Assembly: GCF_004337505.1 (NCBI RefSeq)
Contig: NZ_SJZI01000001.1
Coordinates: 1-64,000 of the forward strand
Direction: 5' to 3'
From: Flaviaestuariibacter flavus
GTDB lineage: Bacteria > Bacteroidota > Bacteroidia > Chitinophagales > Chitinophagaceae
Length of the DNA: 64,000 nt
A program made the position numbers and the translations under genes. Below the pieces are notes generated by a model that was not told the origin of the DNA, ran no database searches, and was given only the letters and a program-made list of their open reading frames with translations. This document shows, piece by piece, positions 16,375 to 26,400 of the stretch (position 1 is its first letter; each line of letters opens with the position of its first letter).

Positions 16375-17736
16375 ATGATGCATTTACTCGCAATAGACTG
16401 GGCCGTGGTGGGCATTAAGGCCGCCCAGTTGATTCTCTCTTTTTCCATCCTGGTGGTGCTGCACGAACTGGGACATTTCCTGCCGGCCAAGTGGTTCGGT
16501 TGCCGGGTAGAAAAGTTTTACCTCTTTTTCAACCCGGGTTTTTCGATTTTCAAAAAGCAGGTGGGTGAAACCGAATACGGCCTCGGCTGGATTCCTTTCG
16601 GCGGCTATGTGAAGATCGCCGGAATGATTGACGAGAGCATGGACAAGGAGCAGATGAAGCTGCCGGCGCAAAACTGGGAGTTTCGCAGCAAGCCGGCCTG
16701 GCAGCGGCTGATCATCATGCTGGGCGGAGTTACGGTCAACGTGCTCCTGGCCATCGTCATTTTCATCGGCATCACCTGGAAGTGGGGCGAGGAATACCTG
16801 CCGCCGCAGAACGCGATCTACGGTCTTACGGCCGACAGCCTCGGACGCTCCATGGGACTTGTCGATGGGGACGTCGTTACCAAAGTAAATGGTGTTCCGG
16901 TGAAGGACGAGCTGCGCGTAACGCCGCAGATCATCACGTTGGAAGCAAAACATATTACCGTGCTCCGCAACGGCGCGGAGCAGGAGCTGCCGGTGCCTGA
17001 AGGCATGGTGCGCGCGCTCAACTCGAGCAAGGGCGCCAACTTCGCGTCGCTGCGCGTACCCGGCGTGGTGGGCGATTTCGGTAAGAAGTCCAATGCCAAA
17101 GAAGCCGGCCTGCAGAAGGGCGATAAGCTCGTTGGCGTGGACTCGGTGTCGACACCGTTTTTCCAGGACTTTCAGCGTGCCCTGCGCGATCGCAGGAACA
17201 AAACCGTACAAGTACGGGTAGACCGGAAGGGCCAGGTACTCAGCATCCCGGTGGCCGTGACCAAAGACGGGACCATCGGCCTGGCGCTCGCACCGCTGAA
17301 AGAGATCGGCTTCAGGAGCGAAACCCGCGCCTACTCGTTTGGCGAAGCCGTACCCGCCGGCATCAAGCGCTGCTGGAACACGCTGCGTATGTATACCACC
17401 GGTCTCAAGCAACTCTTCACCGGCAAGGCCAATCCCAATGAGTCGGTGGGTTCTGTGTTTTCCTTTGCCAGCATCTTTCCCAGCCAGTGGGACTGGCAGA
17501 GCTTCTGGACGCTGACCGCTATCTTCTCGATCATCCTCGCCTTTATGAACGTGCTGCCTATCCCGGCCCTCGATGGCGGCCATGCGCTCTTTACGATCTA
17601 CGAAATGATCACCGGCCGCAAACCCGGCGACAAGTTCATGGAGTACGCGCAGATGGTGGGTATGGTGCTGCTGCTGGCGCTGATGGCCTATGCACTCGGC
17701 CTCGATATCTGGCGGATCGTGAAGAACATTTTCTAA
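16375..17736 (+). CDS. rseP: RIP site-2 metalloprotease RseP
   Basis: A 453-residue intramembrane zinc protease. Seen: the first membrane segment with HELGH (residues 30-34), IPFGGYVKIAGM, a second span (about 117-135), two PDZ-like regions (about 150-220 and 225-310), the MNVLPIPALDGGH segment (about residues 390-402) with the third zinc ligand, and a last membrane span. RseP cleaves anti-sigma factors and remnant signal peptides within the membrane. The first of two adjacent ATG codons is taken. A near-match -7 box (GATATTTG) lies upstream. Confidence 0.95.
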   Translation: MMHLLAIDWAVVGIKAAQLILSFSILVVLHELGHFLPAKWFGCRVEKFYLFFNPGFSIFKKQVGETEYGLGWIPFGGYVKIAGMIDESMDKEQMKLPAQNWEFRSKPAWQRLIIMLGGVTVNVLLAIVIFIGITWKWGEEYLPPQNAIYGLTADSLGRSMGLVDGDVVTKVNGVPVKDELRVTPQIITLEAKHITVLRNGAEQELPVPEGMVRALNSSKGANFASLRVPGVVGDFGKKSNAKEAGLQKGDKLVGVDSVSTPFFQDFQRALRDRRNKTVQVRVDRKGQVLSIPVAVTKDGTIGLALAPLKEIGFRSETRAYSFGEAVPAGIKRCWNTLRMYTTGLKQLFTGKANPNESVGSVFSFASIFPSQWDWQSFWTLTAIFSIILAFMNVLPIPALDGGHALFTIYEMITGRKPGDKFMEYAQMVGMVLLLALMAYALGLDIWRIVKNIF

Positions 17737-17844
17737 TGCAAGGGTTTTATGGTTTTTGTTTTTAGCGTTGGTTGAGCTGCTAAGCTCAGAACCTCAGAAC
17801 CCATAACCTCAGAACCTTTTACAAGGTATTAAGACCCTTTTTCG

Positions 17845-17852
17845 TACTTTTA
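17845..17852 (+). promoter_or_regulatory. Probable -7 box of ssrA
   Basis: TACTTTTA differs from TAnnTTTG at the last base and lies 26 bases before the mature tmRNA 5' end. Three copies of CTCAGAACC (17785-17816) lie upstream and are of unknown meaning. Confidence 0.4.
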
Positions 17853-17877
17853 CAACGCTTTCAAAAGCGACCAAACC

Positions 17878-18247
17878 GGGGGTGTTTGGTTTTGACAGCA
17901 GAGATCTTTGAAGGTGTAAGCATGCCGGGCGTTGGGTAATTAGCCCGTTAATCTGAATACTCAAAACACAAATGGCAATACTCAGTATGCCATGGCTGCC
18001 TAATCAGTGATTAGTTAGTCATTCGGGCCGCCGCGGGGGTTAGTCCTTCACCAATCGCCGCCGCCGACTTAAAAAGAAGAAGGAATGCTGCGACCACAGG
18101 CTGTGCCGGTCGCTTAAGATCATCCAGCTAAGGAACGTGTTGGTTTGTCCTGGTCCTGCACGATCCCGACAATTAATCCGAGGAATAAGCATGTAGAAAG
18201 CTTTTGAATGTCCTGTTTGGACACCGGTTCGATTCCGGTCACCTCCA
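17878..18247 (+). ncRNA. ssrA: Transfer-messenger RNA (tmRNA)
   Basis: About 370 bases. The tRNA-like end is formed by GGGGGTG (17878-17884) pairing with CACCTCC (18240-18246), with the G3-U pair expected for alanyl-tRNA synthetase; the T arm reads GGTTCGATTCC. The tag frame begins with the resume codon GGC at 17974 and ends with TAA at 18001-18003, encoding GNTQYAMAA. This resembles known Bacteroidota tags ending YALAA or YAMAA. CCA is not encoded. It rescues stalled ribosomes and marks the nascent chain for proteolysis. Confidence 0.96.
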
Positions 18248-18251
18248 CATC

Positions 18252-18292
18252 ACCGGGCAGACTTCATTTTTGAAGATCTGCCCGGTTTTTTT
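18252..18292 (+). terminator. Terminator after ssrA
   Basis: The stem ACCGGGCAGA/TCTGCCCGGT, with an inner CTTCA/TGAAG pairing, is followed by seven T residues. Confidence 0.9.
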
Positions 18293-18364
18293 ATGCCCGG
18301 AACCTCCGTTCATAGGAGGTATCCGGTCCCGGGATTGGGTTACAATTCCCGAGCAAGTATGATA

Positions 18365-19378
18365 TCAACCCGGCGCGACGGTTGAAGCATGTATCTGCAG
18401 GCTTGCGGCAAATGTCACCTGCCGGGAAGCGGGGAGGGGCTTTTGTTCGATCTGCGCAATCAGGATCGATGTGGCGGCGGCCCCTATCTCGGAAGCTGCC
18501 TGCCGGACGGTGCTTAAGGACGGGCGAAGCAGCGGCGCAATCTCGAGGTTGGAGAAACTGATAATCTTAATGGCTTCCGGTATGGCGAGCGACAAGTCGT
18601 GGCAGGCCTGGTAGCAGAGCAGGGCCAGTTTTTCGAAAGAAGAAAATACCGCATCCGGCTTTTCCTTTTCCAAAAGGGCGCGGATTGCCTGGTAGCTCTG
18701 TTCCGGGTCATTCGAACAAGCCAGTTGCAGTGCCGCGTCGGGTTCAATGCCCTGCTTCTTTAATGCATCCAGATAGCCCTGCCGGCGCCGGGTAGCAATG
18801 GAAAGCGTCCGGTCGGACGTCAGGTGGGCGATCCTGCAGCAGCCAAGTCCGATAAGATGTTCCGTAGCCGCAAACCCGCTCTGGTGGTCGTCGCTCGTAA
18901 CCTGGAAGTATTCCTCGTTTTCATAAACCCGGTCAAAGTAAACCACGGGTATCCCTTTCGCCCCGAGCTCGGCGAGGTGACCCAGGTCCTTGCCGCCGTC
19001 GGCAATTGATAGCAACACGCCATCGATACGGCCCCGCTGAAGACTTTGCGTCAGCAGCACTTCATTTTCATGATCGTCGTAGCTGAGATAAATGAGCACA
19101 TGAAAGCCCTTCTCGCGCGCTACCGTTTCAATGCCTTTCAACGCCTGGACAAAGAACGTATTGTCAATGGCAGGAATGATCACCGCCAGGGTCTTGCTTC
19201 GTTGGGTGCGCAGGGAGGCCGCGGCCGGATTGGGCTGGTAGTTGAGCTCCCGGGCCATGGCCAGTACGCGCTCCCGGGTTGCGGAATTGATTTCCGAGCT
19301 GTTTCGGAAGGCTTTGGATACGGTAGAAACAGACAGGTTGAGTCTTTCTGCCAGCTGTCGGATATTGATCGGGTCCAT
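18365..19378 (-). CDS. LacI-family transcriptional regulator of the polysaccharide locus
   Basis: A 337-residue repressor-type regulator. The N-terminal helix-turn-helix IRQLAERLNLSVSTVSKAFRNS and the hinge-helix region NPAAASLRTQ (about residues 5-60) are followed by a periplasmic-binding-protein-like sensor domain (TLAVIIPAIDNTFF, DGVLLSIADGG, PVVYFDRVYE, AATEHLIGLGC, DAVFSSFEKLA). It is divergent from uxuA, so a uronic acid or its breakdown product is a reasonable effector. A dyad at 19403-19424 lies 25 bases before its start and may be its own operator. Confidence 0.93.
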   Translation of the reverse strand: MDPINIRQLAERLNLSVSTVSKAFRNSSEINSATRERVLAMARELNYQPNPAAASLRTQRSKTLAVIIPAIDNTFFVQALKGIETVAREKGFHVLIYLSYDDHENEVLLTQSLQRGRIDGVLLSIADGGKDLGHLAELGAKGIPVVYFDRVYENEEYFQVTSDDHQSGFAATEHLIGLGCCRIAHLTSDRTLSIATRRRQGYLDALKKQGIEPDAALQLACSNDPEQSYQAIRALLEKEKPDAVFSSFEKLALLCYQACHDLSLAIPEAIKIISFSNLEIAPLLRPSLSTVRQAASEIGAAATSILIAQIEQKPLPASRQVTFAASLQIHASTVAPG

Positions 19379-19402
19379 TTGATACTGCCTGTTGGTTCGA
19401 AA

Positions 19403-19424
19403 ACGGTTTCGGGAACGATTCCGT
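19403..19424. promoter_or_regulatory. Candidate LacI-type operator in the lacI-uxuA gap
   Basis: A 22-base dyad with the pattern ACGG-N2-TCG-N4-CGA-N2-CCGT; 14 positions are symmetric. A shorter overlapping dyad, GGAA-CGA-TTCC, sits inside it. It lies 25 bases upstream of the lacI start and 209 bases from uxuA. Confidence 0.55.
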
Positions 19425-19632
19425 AAAAATAATTGCGCAGGCGGAAGCTACGGGAAGAAAAAAAAAGCAATTTACCCGGGTGAAGCAAAGAGCAGGTGTG
19501 GCCGGATAGCGGGCGACACCAGAAACTTCCCGCCGTGTCTCATGTTGAACACCATCGCGCTGCTGCGGGTGGCTTTAGGAAAATACCCGAAAGCCGGACC
19601 GCTCGCTTTAGCTTCTAAACCGCCCCAGGATT

Positions 19633-20814
19633 ATGAAAACTTTCTTTCAGATGCAACAAACCATGCGTTGGTTTGGACCCAATGATCCGGTAAGCCTTCA
19701 GGATATCCGGCAGGCCGGCTGCAGCGGCGTGGTAACCGCGCTGCACCATATCCCGAACGGAACCGCATGGAGCGTGGAGGAGATCCGCACCCGCCTCCAA
19801 ATGATCGGGGACGCCGGGCTTACGTGGCCCGTGGTAGAGAGCGTACCCGTGCACGAGGCCATCAAGACCCGTTCGGGTGACTTTGCCACCTATATCGAAA
19901 ATTACAAGGAGAGCATCCGCAACCTCGCAGCCTGCGGCGTGCGCATCATCACCTACAACTTTATGCCGGTGCTCGACTGGACCCGCACCGACCTGTCTTA
20001 TTCGGTTGCCGACGGTTCCCGGGCACTGCGCTTCGAGCGCGATGCCTTCGTGGCCTTCGACGCCTTGCTGTTGCAACGCAAAGGCGCGGCTGCGGAATAC
20101 AGCGAGGCTGAAAAAGCCCGTGCCCGGAAGCGCCTGGACGCTATGAGCGAAGAAGAATGCAGCCTGTTGCAGCGCAACATAATCGCCGGACTGCCGGGCA
20201 GCGAAGAAAGCTTCACCCTGCAACAGTTTCAGCAGGCGCTGGACACCTACGACGGCATCGATGCGGAAGCGCTGCGCCGGCACCTGATTCTTTTCCTGGG
20301 TGAGGTGGCACCGGTGGCCGAAGCCTGCGGCGTAAAGCTGGTGATCCATCCCGACGACCCGCCTTATCCCATTTTCGGATTGCCCCGCGTGGTGAGCACC
20401 GCCGATGATATTGCCGCCCTTTTCGAAGCGGTACCCTCGCCGGCGAACGGACTTTGCTTTTGCACCGGCTCTTTTGGCGTGCGTGCCGACAACGACCTGC
20501 CGGCTATGGTGCGCCGCTTTGCCGACCGCATTCATTTCCTGCACCTGCGCAGCACGCGCAGAAACGAGAACGGTGACTTTTTTGAAGACAACCACCTCGA
20601 AGGCGATGTGGATATGTACGCGGTTGTAAAGGCGATTACGGAAATCATGCAGGACCGAAGCACCGCTATCCCGATGCGTCCCGACCACGGCCACCAGATG
20701 CTCGATGACCTCCGGAAAAAAACCAACCCGGGTTACTCGGCCATCGGCCGCCTGCGCGGACTCGCGGAGCTGCGCGGCCTGGAGCTCGGTATTCTCCGGA
20801 GCCTGGCTGACTAA
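19633..20814 (+). CDS. uxuA: Mannonate dehydratase
   Basis: A 393-residue enzyme matching UxuA in length and motifs: [21 protein letters not shown] at the N-terminus, [59 protein letters not shown].. and [12 protein letters not shown]. It dehydrates D-mannonate to 2-keto-3-deoxygluconate in glucuronate breakdown. The partners UxaC and UxuB are not in the window. The first gene to the right of the LacI regulator, 52 bases before the GH3 gene, it points to glucuronic acid in the target glycan. Confidence 0.95.
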   Translation: MKTFFQMQQTMRWFGPNDPVSLQDIRQAGCSGVVTALHHIPNGTAWSVEEIRTRLQMIGDAGLTWPVVESVPVHEAIKTRSGDFATYIENYKESIRNLAACGVRIITYNFMPVLDWTRTDLSYSVADGSRALRFERDAFVAFDALLLQRKGAAAEYSEAEKARARKRLDAMSEEECSLLQRNIIAGLPGSEESFTLQQFQQALDTYDGIDAEALRRHLILFLGEVAPVAEACGVKLVIHPDDPPYPIFGLPRVVSTADDIAALFEAVPSPANGLCFCTGSFGVRADNDLPAMVRRFADRIHFLHLRSTRRNENGDFFEDNHLEGDVDMYAVVKAITEIMQDRSTAIPMRPDHGHQMLDDLRKKTNPGYSAIGRLRGLAELRGLELGILRSLAD

Positions 20815-20866
20815 AACAGATATGCCCGGGCGGTTCCGGGCTTCCCTTGTTACAAATGCCCTTGCT

Positions 20867-23257
20867 ATGCGAAAAAGACTACTGCTCGCTGTTCCCTTTT
20901 CTTTGATGACAATGGCCGCCATGGCCCAGAAAGACATTTACCGGAAGGGGTGGATTGACTTCAATAAAAACGGCACCCGTGACGTGTATGAAGACCCGGC
21001 ACAGCCCATCGACCGTCGTGTCGCAGACCTGCTGGCACAAATGACGCTGGAGGAAAAGACCTGCCAGCTGGCCACGCTTTACGGATACGGGCGCGTGCTG
21101 AAGGACGAACTGCCGACACCCGCCTGGAAGAACGAGATCTGGAAGGACGGCATCGCCAATATCGACGAGCACCTGAGCAGCCAGAAAGAAAAGACCGCCC
21201 ATTCCTACCCGTTCCGGAAGCACGGGGAGGCGATCAATACGGTGCAGCGCTGGTTTGTGGAGGAAACGCGCCTCGGCATTCCCGTTGACTTTACCAATGA
21301 AGGCATTCATGGCCTTACCCATGAAAAAGCAACACCATTACCTGCGCCGATCTCCATTGGTGCTACCTGGAACCGCGCCCTGGTACGCCAGGCCGGCGAA
21401 ACCGTGGGCCGCGAAGCCCGCGCCCTGGGTTATACCAACATCTATGCACCGATCCTGGATGCGGCGCGCGATCAGCGCTGGGGACGCGTAGTGGAATGCT
21501 ATGGCGAAGATCCCTTTCTCATTGCCGAACTCGGCAAGCAAATGTGCCTGGGCATCCAGAGCCAGGGTGTTGCCTCCACGCTGAAGCACTTTGCAGTATA
21601 CAGCGTGCCCAAAGGCGGGCGCGACGGCCAGGCGCGCACCGACCCGCACGTGGCGCCCCGCGAGCTGCACCAGTTGTACCTGTACCCGTTTCGCCGCGTA
21701 ATCTGGGAGGCAAAGCCCCTGGGCGTGATGAGCAGCTACAATGACTGGGACGGCATGCCCGTAACCGGAAGTCCCTATTTTCTGACAGAGCTCCTGCGGA
21801 AGCAATACGGCTTTAACGGCTACGTGGTTTCCGACAGCCGCGCCGTGGAGTTCCTGCATGAAAAGCATCATGTTGCGGCAGACTTCAAGGATGGCATCCG
21901 CCAGGCCGTGGAAGCAGGGTTGAACGTGTACACCAATTTCCGGATGCCGCAGGTATTCATAGAGCCCCTGCGCGAGCTGGTGCGTGAAGGCCGCCTTTCC
22001 ATGGCCCGCCTCGACGAGCGGGTAGGCGAGGTGCTCCGTGTGAAATTCCAGCTGGGGCTCTTTGACCGGCCTTATGTTGCCGATCCGAAAGAAGCCGACC
22101 GCACGGTACACGGCGCCGCCGGCGATTCGCTCGAGGCCCGGTTGAACCGCGAATCCCTGGTGCTCCTGAAAAACGCGGATGGACTGCTTCCGCTGGATAA
22201 AGCACGCTACCGCCGCATCCTGGTAACGGGGCCGCTGGCCAACGACGCCAGCTACTCCGTAAGCCGCTATGGTCCCAATAATAATCCCATTATCCCGGTG
22301 CTGGAAGGCGTGCGCTCGGTGGCGGGAAGCGGTACATCGGTCACCTATGAAATGGGCTGCACGGTAACCAATGCCGGCTGGCCCGAAACGGAGATCATTC
22401 CAACCCCGCTTTCTCAAGGCGAGCAGGATAGCATTGCCCGTGCCGTAGCTGCCGGCAAGGATGCCGACCTGATCATCGCGGTGCTGGGTGAAGACGAGCG
22501 AACAGTAGGGGAGAGCCTCTCCCGCACCTCGCTCGACCTGCCGGGCCGCCAGCAACAGCTGCTCGAGGCGCTCTATGCTACGGGTAAGCCCGTGGTGCTG
22601 GTACTTGTGAACGGGCAACCCCTCACCATCAACTGGGCGAACCGGTTTGTACCGGCCATCCTGCAGGCGGGATTTACCGGTCCTTCGGGCGGCAGGGCGG
22701 TGGCAGAAGCGCTTTTCGGGGATTATAATCCCGGAGGCAAGCTCACCATGACCTGGCCCAAGACAGTGGGGCAGATCGAGCTCAATTTTCCTTACAAACC
22801 CGGATCGCACGCCGGCCAGTCGGTCAGTGCCGACCCGAACGGCTATGGAAAGACCCATGTGAACGGCCCCTTATATCCCTTCGCCTATGGACTTAGCTAT
22901 ACCACTTTCGGCTATTCCAATCTTAAGGTGCGGCAAATAGCGCCCGGAAGCGAGTCCGATATCGAGGTTTTCGTGGATGTCGCCAATACCGGTAAGCGTG
23001 CCGGCGACGAAGTGGTGCAGTTGTACCTGAAAGACCTGGTCAGCAGCGTAACGACCTATGAGCTTCAATTGCGTGGGTTTGAACGCGTGCGTCTTCAGCC
23101 GGGTGAAACAAAACAGGTGCGCTTCGTGCTGCATCCCGACGACCTGGCCCTGCTGGATAAGGATATGAACTGGCGGGTGGAGCCCGGGACCTTTGAAGTG
23201 CAGGTGGGAAGTTCTTCGGTCGACATCCGGCAGAAGCAACGATTCGAGATCAGGTAG
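20867..23257 (+). CDS. Glycoside hydrolase family 3 (beta-glucosidase/beta-xylosidase-like)
   Basis: A 796-residue secreted enzyme. The signal peptide MRKRLLLAVPFSLMTMAAMAQ is followed by a short DFNKNGTRDVYED segment, a GH3 N-terminal barrel (about 50-390) with EATRLGIP-type VEETRLGIPVDFTNEGIHG, KHFAVYSVPKGGRD and the nucleophile segment YVVSDSRAVEFL, then the C-terminal alpha/beta domain and a fibronectin-like tail. The start at 20867 was chosen at the signal peptide; the longer frame overlaps uxuA. Exact specificity (glucose, xylose or other) cannot be read from the sequence. Confidence 0.93.
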   Translation: MRKRLLLAVPFSLMTMAAMAQKDIYRKGWIDFNKNGTRDVYEDPAQPIDRRVADLLAQMTLEEKTCQLATLYGYGRVLKDELPTPAWKNEIWKDGIANIDEHLSSQKEKTAHSYPFRKHGEAINTVQRWFVEETRLGIPVDFTNEGIHGLTHEKATPLPAPISIGATWNRALVRQAGETVGREARALGYTNIYAPILDAARDQRWGRVVECYGEDPFLIAELGKQMCLGIQSQGVASTLKHFAVYSVPKGGRDGQARTDPHVAPRELHQLYLYPFRRVIWEAKPLGVMSSYNDWDGMPVTGSPYFLTELLRKQYGFNGYVVSDSRAVEFLHEKHHVAADFKDGIRQAVEAGLNVYTNFRMPQVFIEPLRELVREGRLSMARLDERVGEVLRVKFQLGLFDRPYVADPKEADRTVHGAAGDSLEARLNRESLVLLKNADGLLPLDKARYRRILVTGPLANDASYSVSRYGPNNNPIIPVLEGVRSVAGSGTSVTYEMGCTVTNAGWPETEIIPTPLSQGEQDSIARAVAAGKDADLIIAVLGEDERTVGESLSRTSLDLPGRQQQLLEALYATGKPVVLVLVNGQPLTINWANRFVPAILQAGFTGPSGGRAVAEALFGDYNPGGKLTMTWPKTVGQIELNFPYKPGSHAGQSVSADPNGYGKTHVNGPLYPFAYGLSYTTFGYSNLKVRQIAPGSESDIEVFVDVANTGKRAGDEVVQLYLKDLVSSVTTYELQLRGFERVRLQPGETKQVRFVLHPDDLALLDKDMNWRVEPGTFEVQVGSSSVDIRQKQRFEIR

Positions 23258-23340
23258 CCGCGAAGCAGCCTTGCCGGGGCACTTCAGGACTTATTAAGCT
23301 ATTTATTCCTTGCGTCCGCATCAGTTGTTTCCAGCAATGT

Positions 23341-23402
23341 TAAAATAGCTTAACACTTTGACAATTCCCGGAATCACATCGCCGTTTTTAGGATGTTACT
23401 TG
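23341..23402 (+). promoter_or_regulatory. PUL box plus -7-like element upstream of susC
   Basis: A 25-base box at 23341-23365 (TAAAAT at 1-6, TTAAC at 10-14, GACAAT at 20-25) is followed by TTACTTG ending at 23402, with the G exactly 37 bases after the box end. The same layout occurs before the GH29 gene at 44465, GH97, GH36 and fucP. A palindromic ATTCCCGGAAT overlaps the box end at 23364-23374. Confidence 0.65.
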
Positions 23403-23472
23403 CATACACTTGCTAACCTCCCTGTCTGCATACTAACTGCTTTCATTAATCATTTCAAATACGGATTGCTAT

Positions 23473-26400
23473 ATGGAAAGACTACGTGTCAACCTTGCGC
23501 CGGCAAAGCGCATTAAATGCTGGCTGGCCTTTTTTGTCCTCTTACTGCTAACCGGGTCTGTTTCGGCCCAGAGTCTCCAGGTCGGGGGCACGGTTCGTGA
23601 TTCGAAGGGCAATCGCCTTCCCGGAATTTCTGTGACGGTTAAAGGCTCCAATGGGGGCAGCACCACCGACTCGCTGGGTGCATTCTCCGTTGCCGTTCCT
23701 TCCACGAACTCTGTACTGGTCTTCTCCGGCGTTGGCCTGGTTGACAAGGAGCAGGTTGTCGGCGACCGGCGCCTGCTGAATGTGACACTGACAGAAAAGC
23801 CCAACAACCTCGACGAAGTGGTGGTGATCGGTTACGGCCAGACCGTGCGCAAGCGCGATATCGGCGGCTCGATCGCTTCCGTGAGCAACAAGCAGATCCA
23901 GGAGCGCCAGCCGATCAACCTGTTTGACGCATTACAGGGACAGGCTGCCGGCGTACTGGTAATGAATGACAACGGCGAGCCGGGCGCACAGGGCTCTATC
24001 CAGATCCGTGGCGCCAATACTTTCAGCGCGGACGGTAATTCCCCGCTCTATGTTGTTGACGGGGTGATCACCGACAACGCAGCCGCCATCAATCCTAATG
24101 ATATCGAGCGCGTGGAAATCCTGAAGGACGCGGCTTCCGCATCCATCTATGGTGCCCGTTCTGCAGCTGGTGTTATCCTGATCACCACCAAGCGTGGTAA
24201 GGAAGGAAAAGCCCGTCTCGACGTGCAGTACTCCAAAGTATTTGGCTGGCTGGCGCATAAGCTGCCGGCGGCAAATGCCTCCGAACTGCGCTACTACCGC
24301 AAAATTCAGAACGGTAACCTGAACGGAACAAGCGGCTCCTTTACCGATTCGCTCAATCCTTCGTTCAACTCGGATAACGACTACCAGGACCTCCTTCTTG
24401 GCAATACCGGCAACCGCGATGACATCAAGATGAGCATCAGCGGTGCGCAGAAGACCCTGAATTACTACGCGAGCATGAACTTCATCAACGACCGGGGTAT
24501 TGCGCTCAATACCTGGAACAAGTCGGTCCAGTCGCGTATCAATACGGAGTTCCAGGCCTCGCCGAAATTCAAGTACACCACCAACTTGTCTTTCTATTGG
24601 TCCTTCGGCAACTTCACCAGCATCAACAATTCGCTAAAGCCCGTTTTTGACCGTCCCTCTTACCTACGGGTGTACAACCCGGATGGCAGCCTGACCAGTT
24701 ACCTCAACTCAAAGCGTAACCCGGTTGCCAATGCGCTCATGGAAGACAATACCCGTGAAACCTTCAAGGCGCAGATGAACCACCAGATCGACTTCCAGAT
24801 CTACAAAGACCTTAAGTTCACTACGGCGTTCAACGCCCAGCTGACGAACTTCCAGGGCTTCTATTTCATGCCCCGTTTTCTGGATGACAACGGCAATGAG
24901 AATATCGGCCGCAACGATCTGAACAAGAGCTTTGACTGGATGCTTCAGTCCTACCTGAACTACAACAGGAAGTTCGGCAGCCACAGCATTGTGGGTCTTT
25001 TGGGTGTATCGAAAGAGCGCGAAAAAGACGATCTCTTACACATGGAAGGAGAAGACTTCGTCATCGAGACCGCACACTATGTGAAGGGCGCCTTTATCAG
25101 CAACCTTACCAAGCAGAACGCAACCGCCGCAACCGTATCGACAGCTTCCGCTTTCGGACGCCTTATCTACAGCTTCCGCGACAAATACATCGTCCAGGGC
25201 AACTTCCGCCGCGATGCCACCTCGCGTTTCGCAGATGAGAGCCGCGTCGGTAACTTCTACTCCGGCTCACTGGCCTGGCGCTTTTCGTCCGAGCGCTTCA
25301 TGGACTGGGCCGGCAACTACCTCACCGATGGCAAGCTGCGTGCAAGCTGGGGACAGCTCGGTAACGACCGCGTAGGAAACTACGATTACCTCCAGATCAT
25401 GACGCAGGGTGCGAACAGCTACAACGGTGTGGCCGGCGCCTCGCTCAGCGGTACCCTTGGCAACCGCGACCTGAGATGGGAAGCCACCGAGCAGAAGAAC
25501 CTCGGGCTGGATCTTTCCTTCCTGAAAGGACGCGTCAGCCTGACTGCAGACTACTACGTCAAGACCACCCATGACCTGCTTTACAACAAAGCGCTGCCTT
25601 TTGAAGTGGGCTACAGCGGCGGTACGAAGGTGAACATCGGTACGATCGAAACCCGCGGCCTTGAATTCCAGCTCATGTCAACCCCGGTAGCTACCCGCAA
25701 CTTCACCTGGAACCTGAATGGCAATATCGCTTTCGAGCGTGGCCGTATCAAGAGCCTGGGCGGCGGACAGCCTTTCATCACCGGCAAATGGTATATTGAA
25801 GAAGGTGGCCGTCTGGGTAACTTCTATGGCTGGACCAACCTGGGTGTATATCCCACAGACGCACACAATGCATACGACCAGAACGGAAACAAGCTGACCC
25901 CGGTGGGACTGACGATCGTGCAAGGATCGACTCCCCGTAATTCTACTGTTACCGTGCAGGGTTACGAGCTGAACGGCAAGCCCTACACCGACAGCATTTA
26001 CCGCAAACGCGGCAATGGCCTTGTGCTCCTGGGCGGCGATACCGAGTGGGAAGACCTCAACAACGATGGTGTGATCGACGATAAAGACCGTCATATCATC
26101 GGCAACGCGCAGCCCGATTTTTACCTGGGTGTGATCAACACGTTCACCTACAAGCAGTGGAGCCTCAACGTAATCGTGAATGCCACCATTGGCGGCAAGG
26201 TGTTCAACAGCTTTAAGCAGGGTCTTACGAACAACAGCTCCTCCAACGGACCGGCCCTGCCCGAGGCTATTTACGGTGCCTGGGTTCGTCAGGGACAGGA
26301 AGGTGCCGTTTATCCCTATTTCCCCGATAAGGATACCCGCGGCAGCCAGCGTGGCAGCGGCAACAGCTACTTCCTGGAAGATGGCTCCTTCATCCGCCTG

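Noticed and set aside
17785..17816. Three CTCAGAACC words as a small CRISPR-like or iteron array
   Set aside because: Units are only nine bases, spacing is irregular and there are no spacers or associated genes. At most a short degenerate tandem repeat.
20705..20866. Upstream extension of the GH3 gene by 54 codons
   Set aside because: It overlaps uxuA and reads as non-protein-like sequence. The ATG at 20867 begins a proper signal peptide.
23364..23374. ATTCCCGGAAT palindrome overlapping the susC box as a second LacI operator
   Set aside because: Its arms are in the opposite order (TTCC..GGAA) to the dyad before lacI (GGAA..TTCC), and it is absent from the other four box-bearing promoters.
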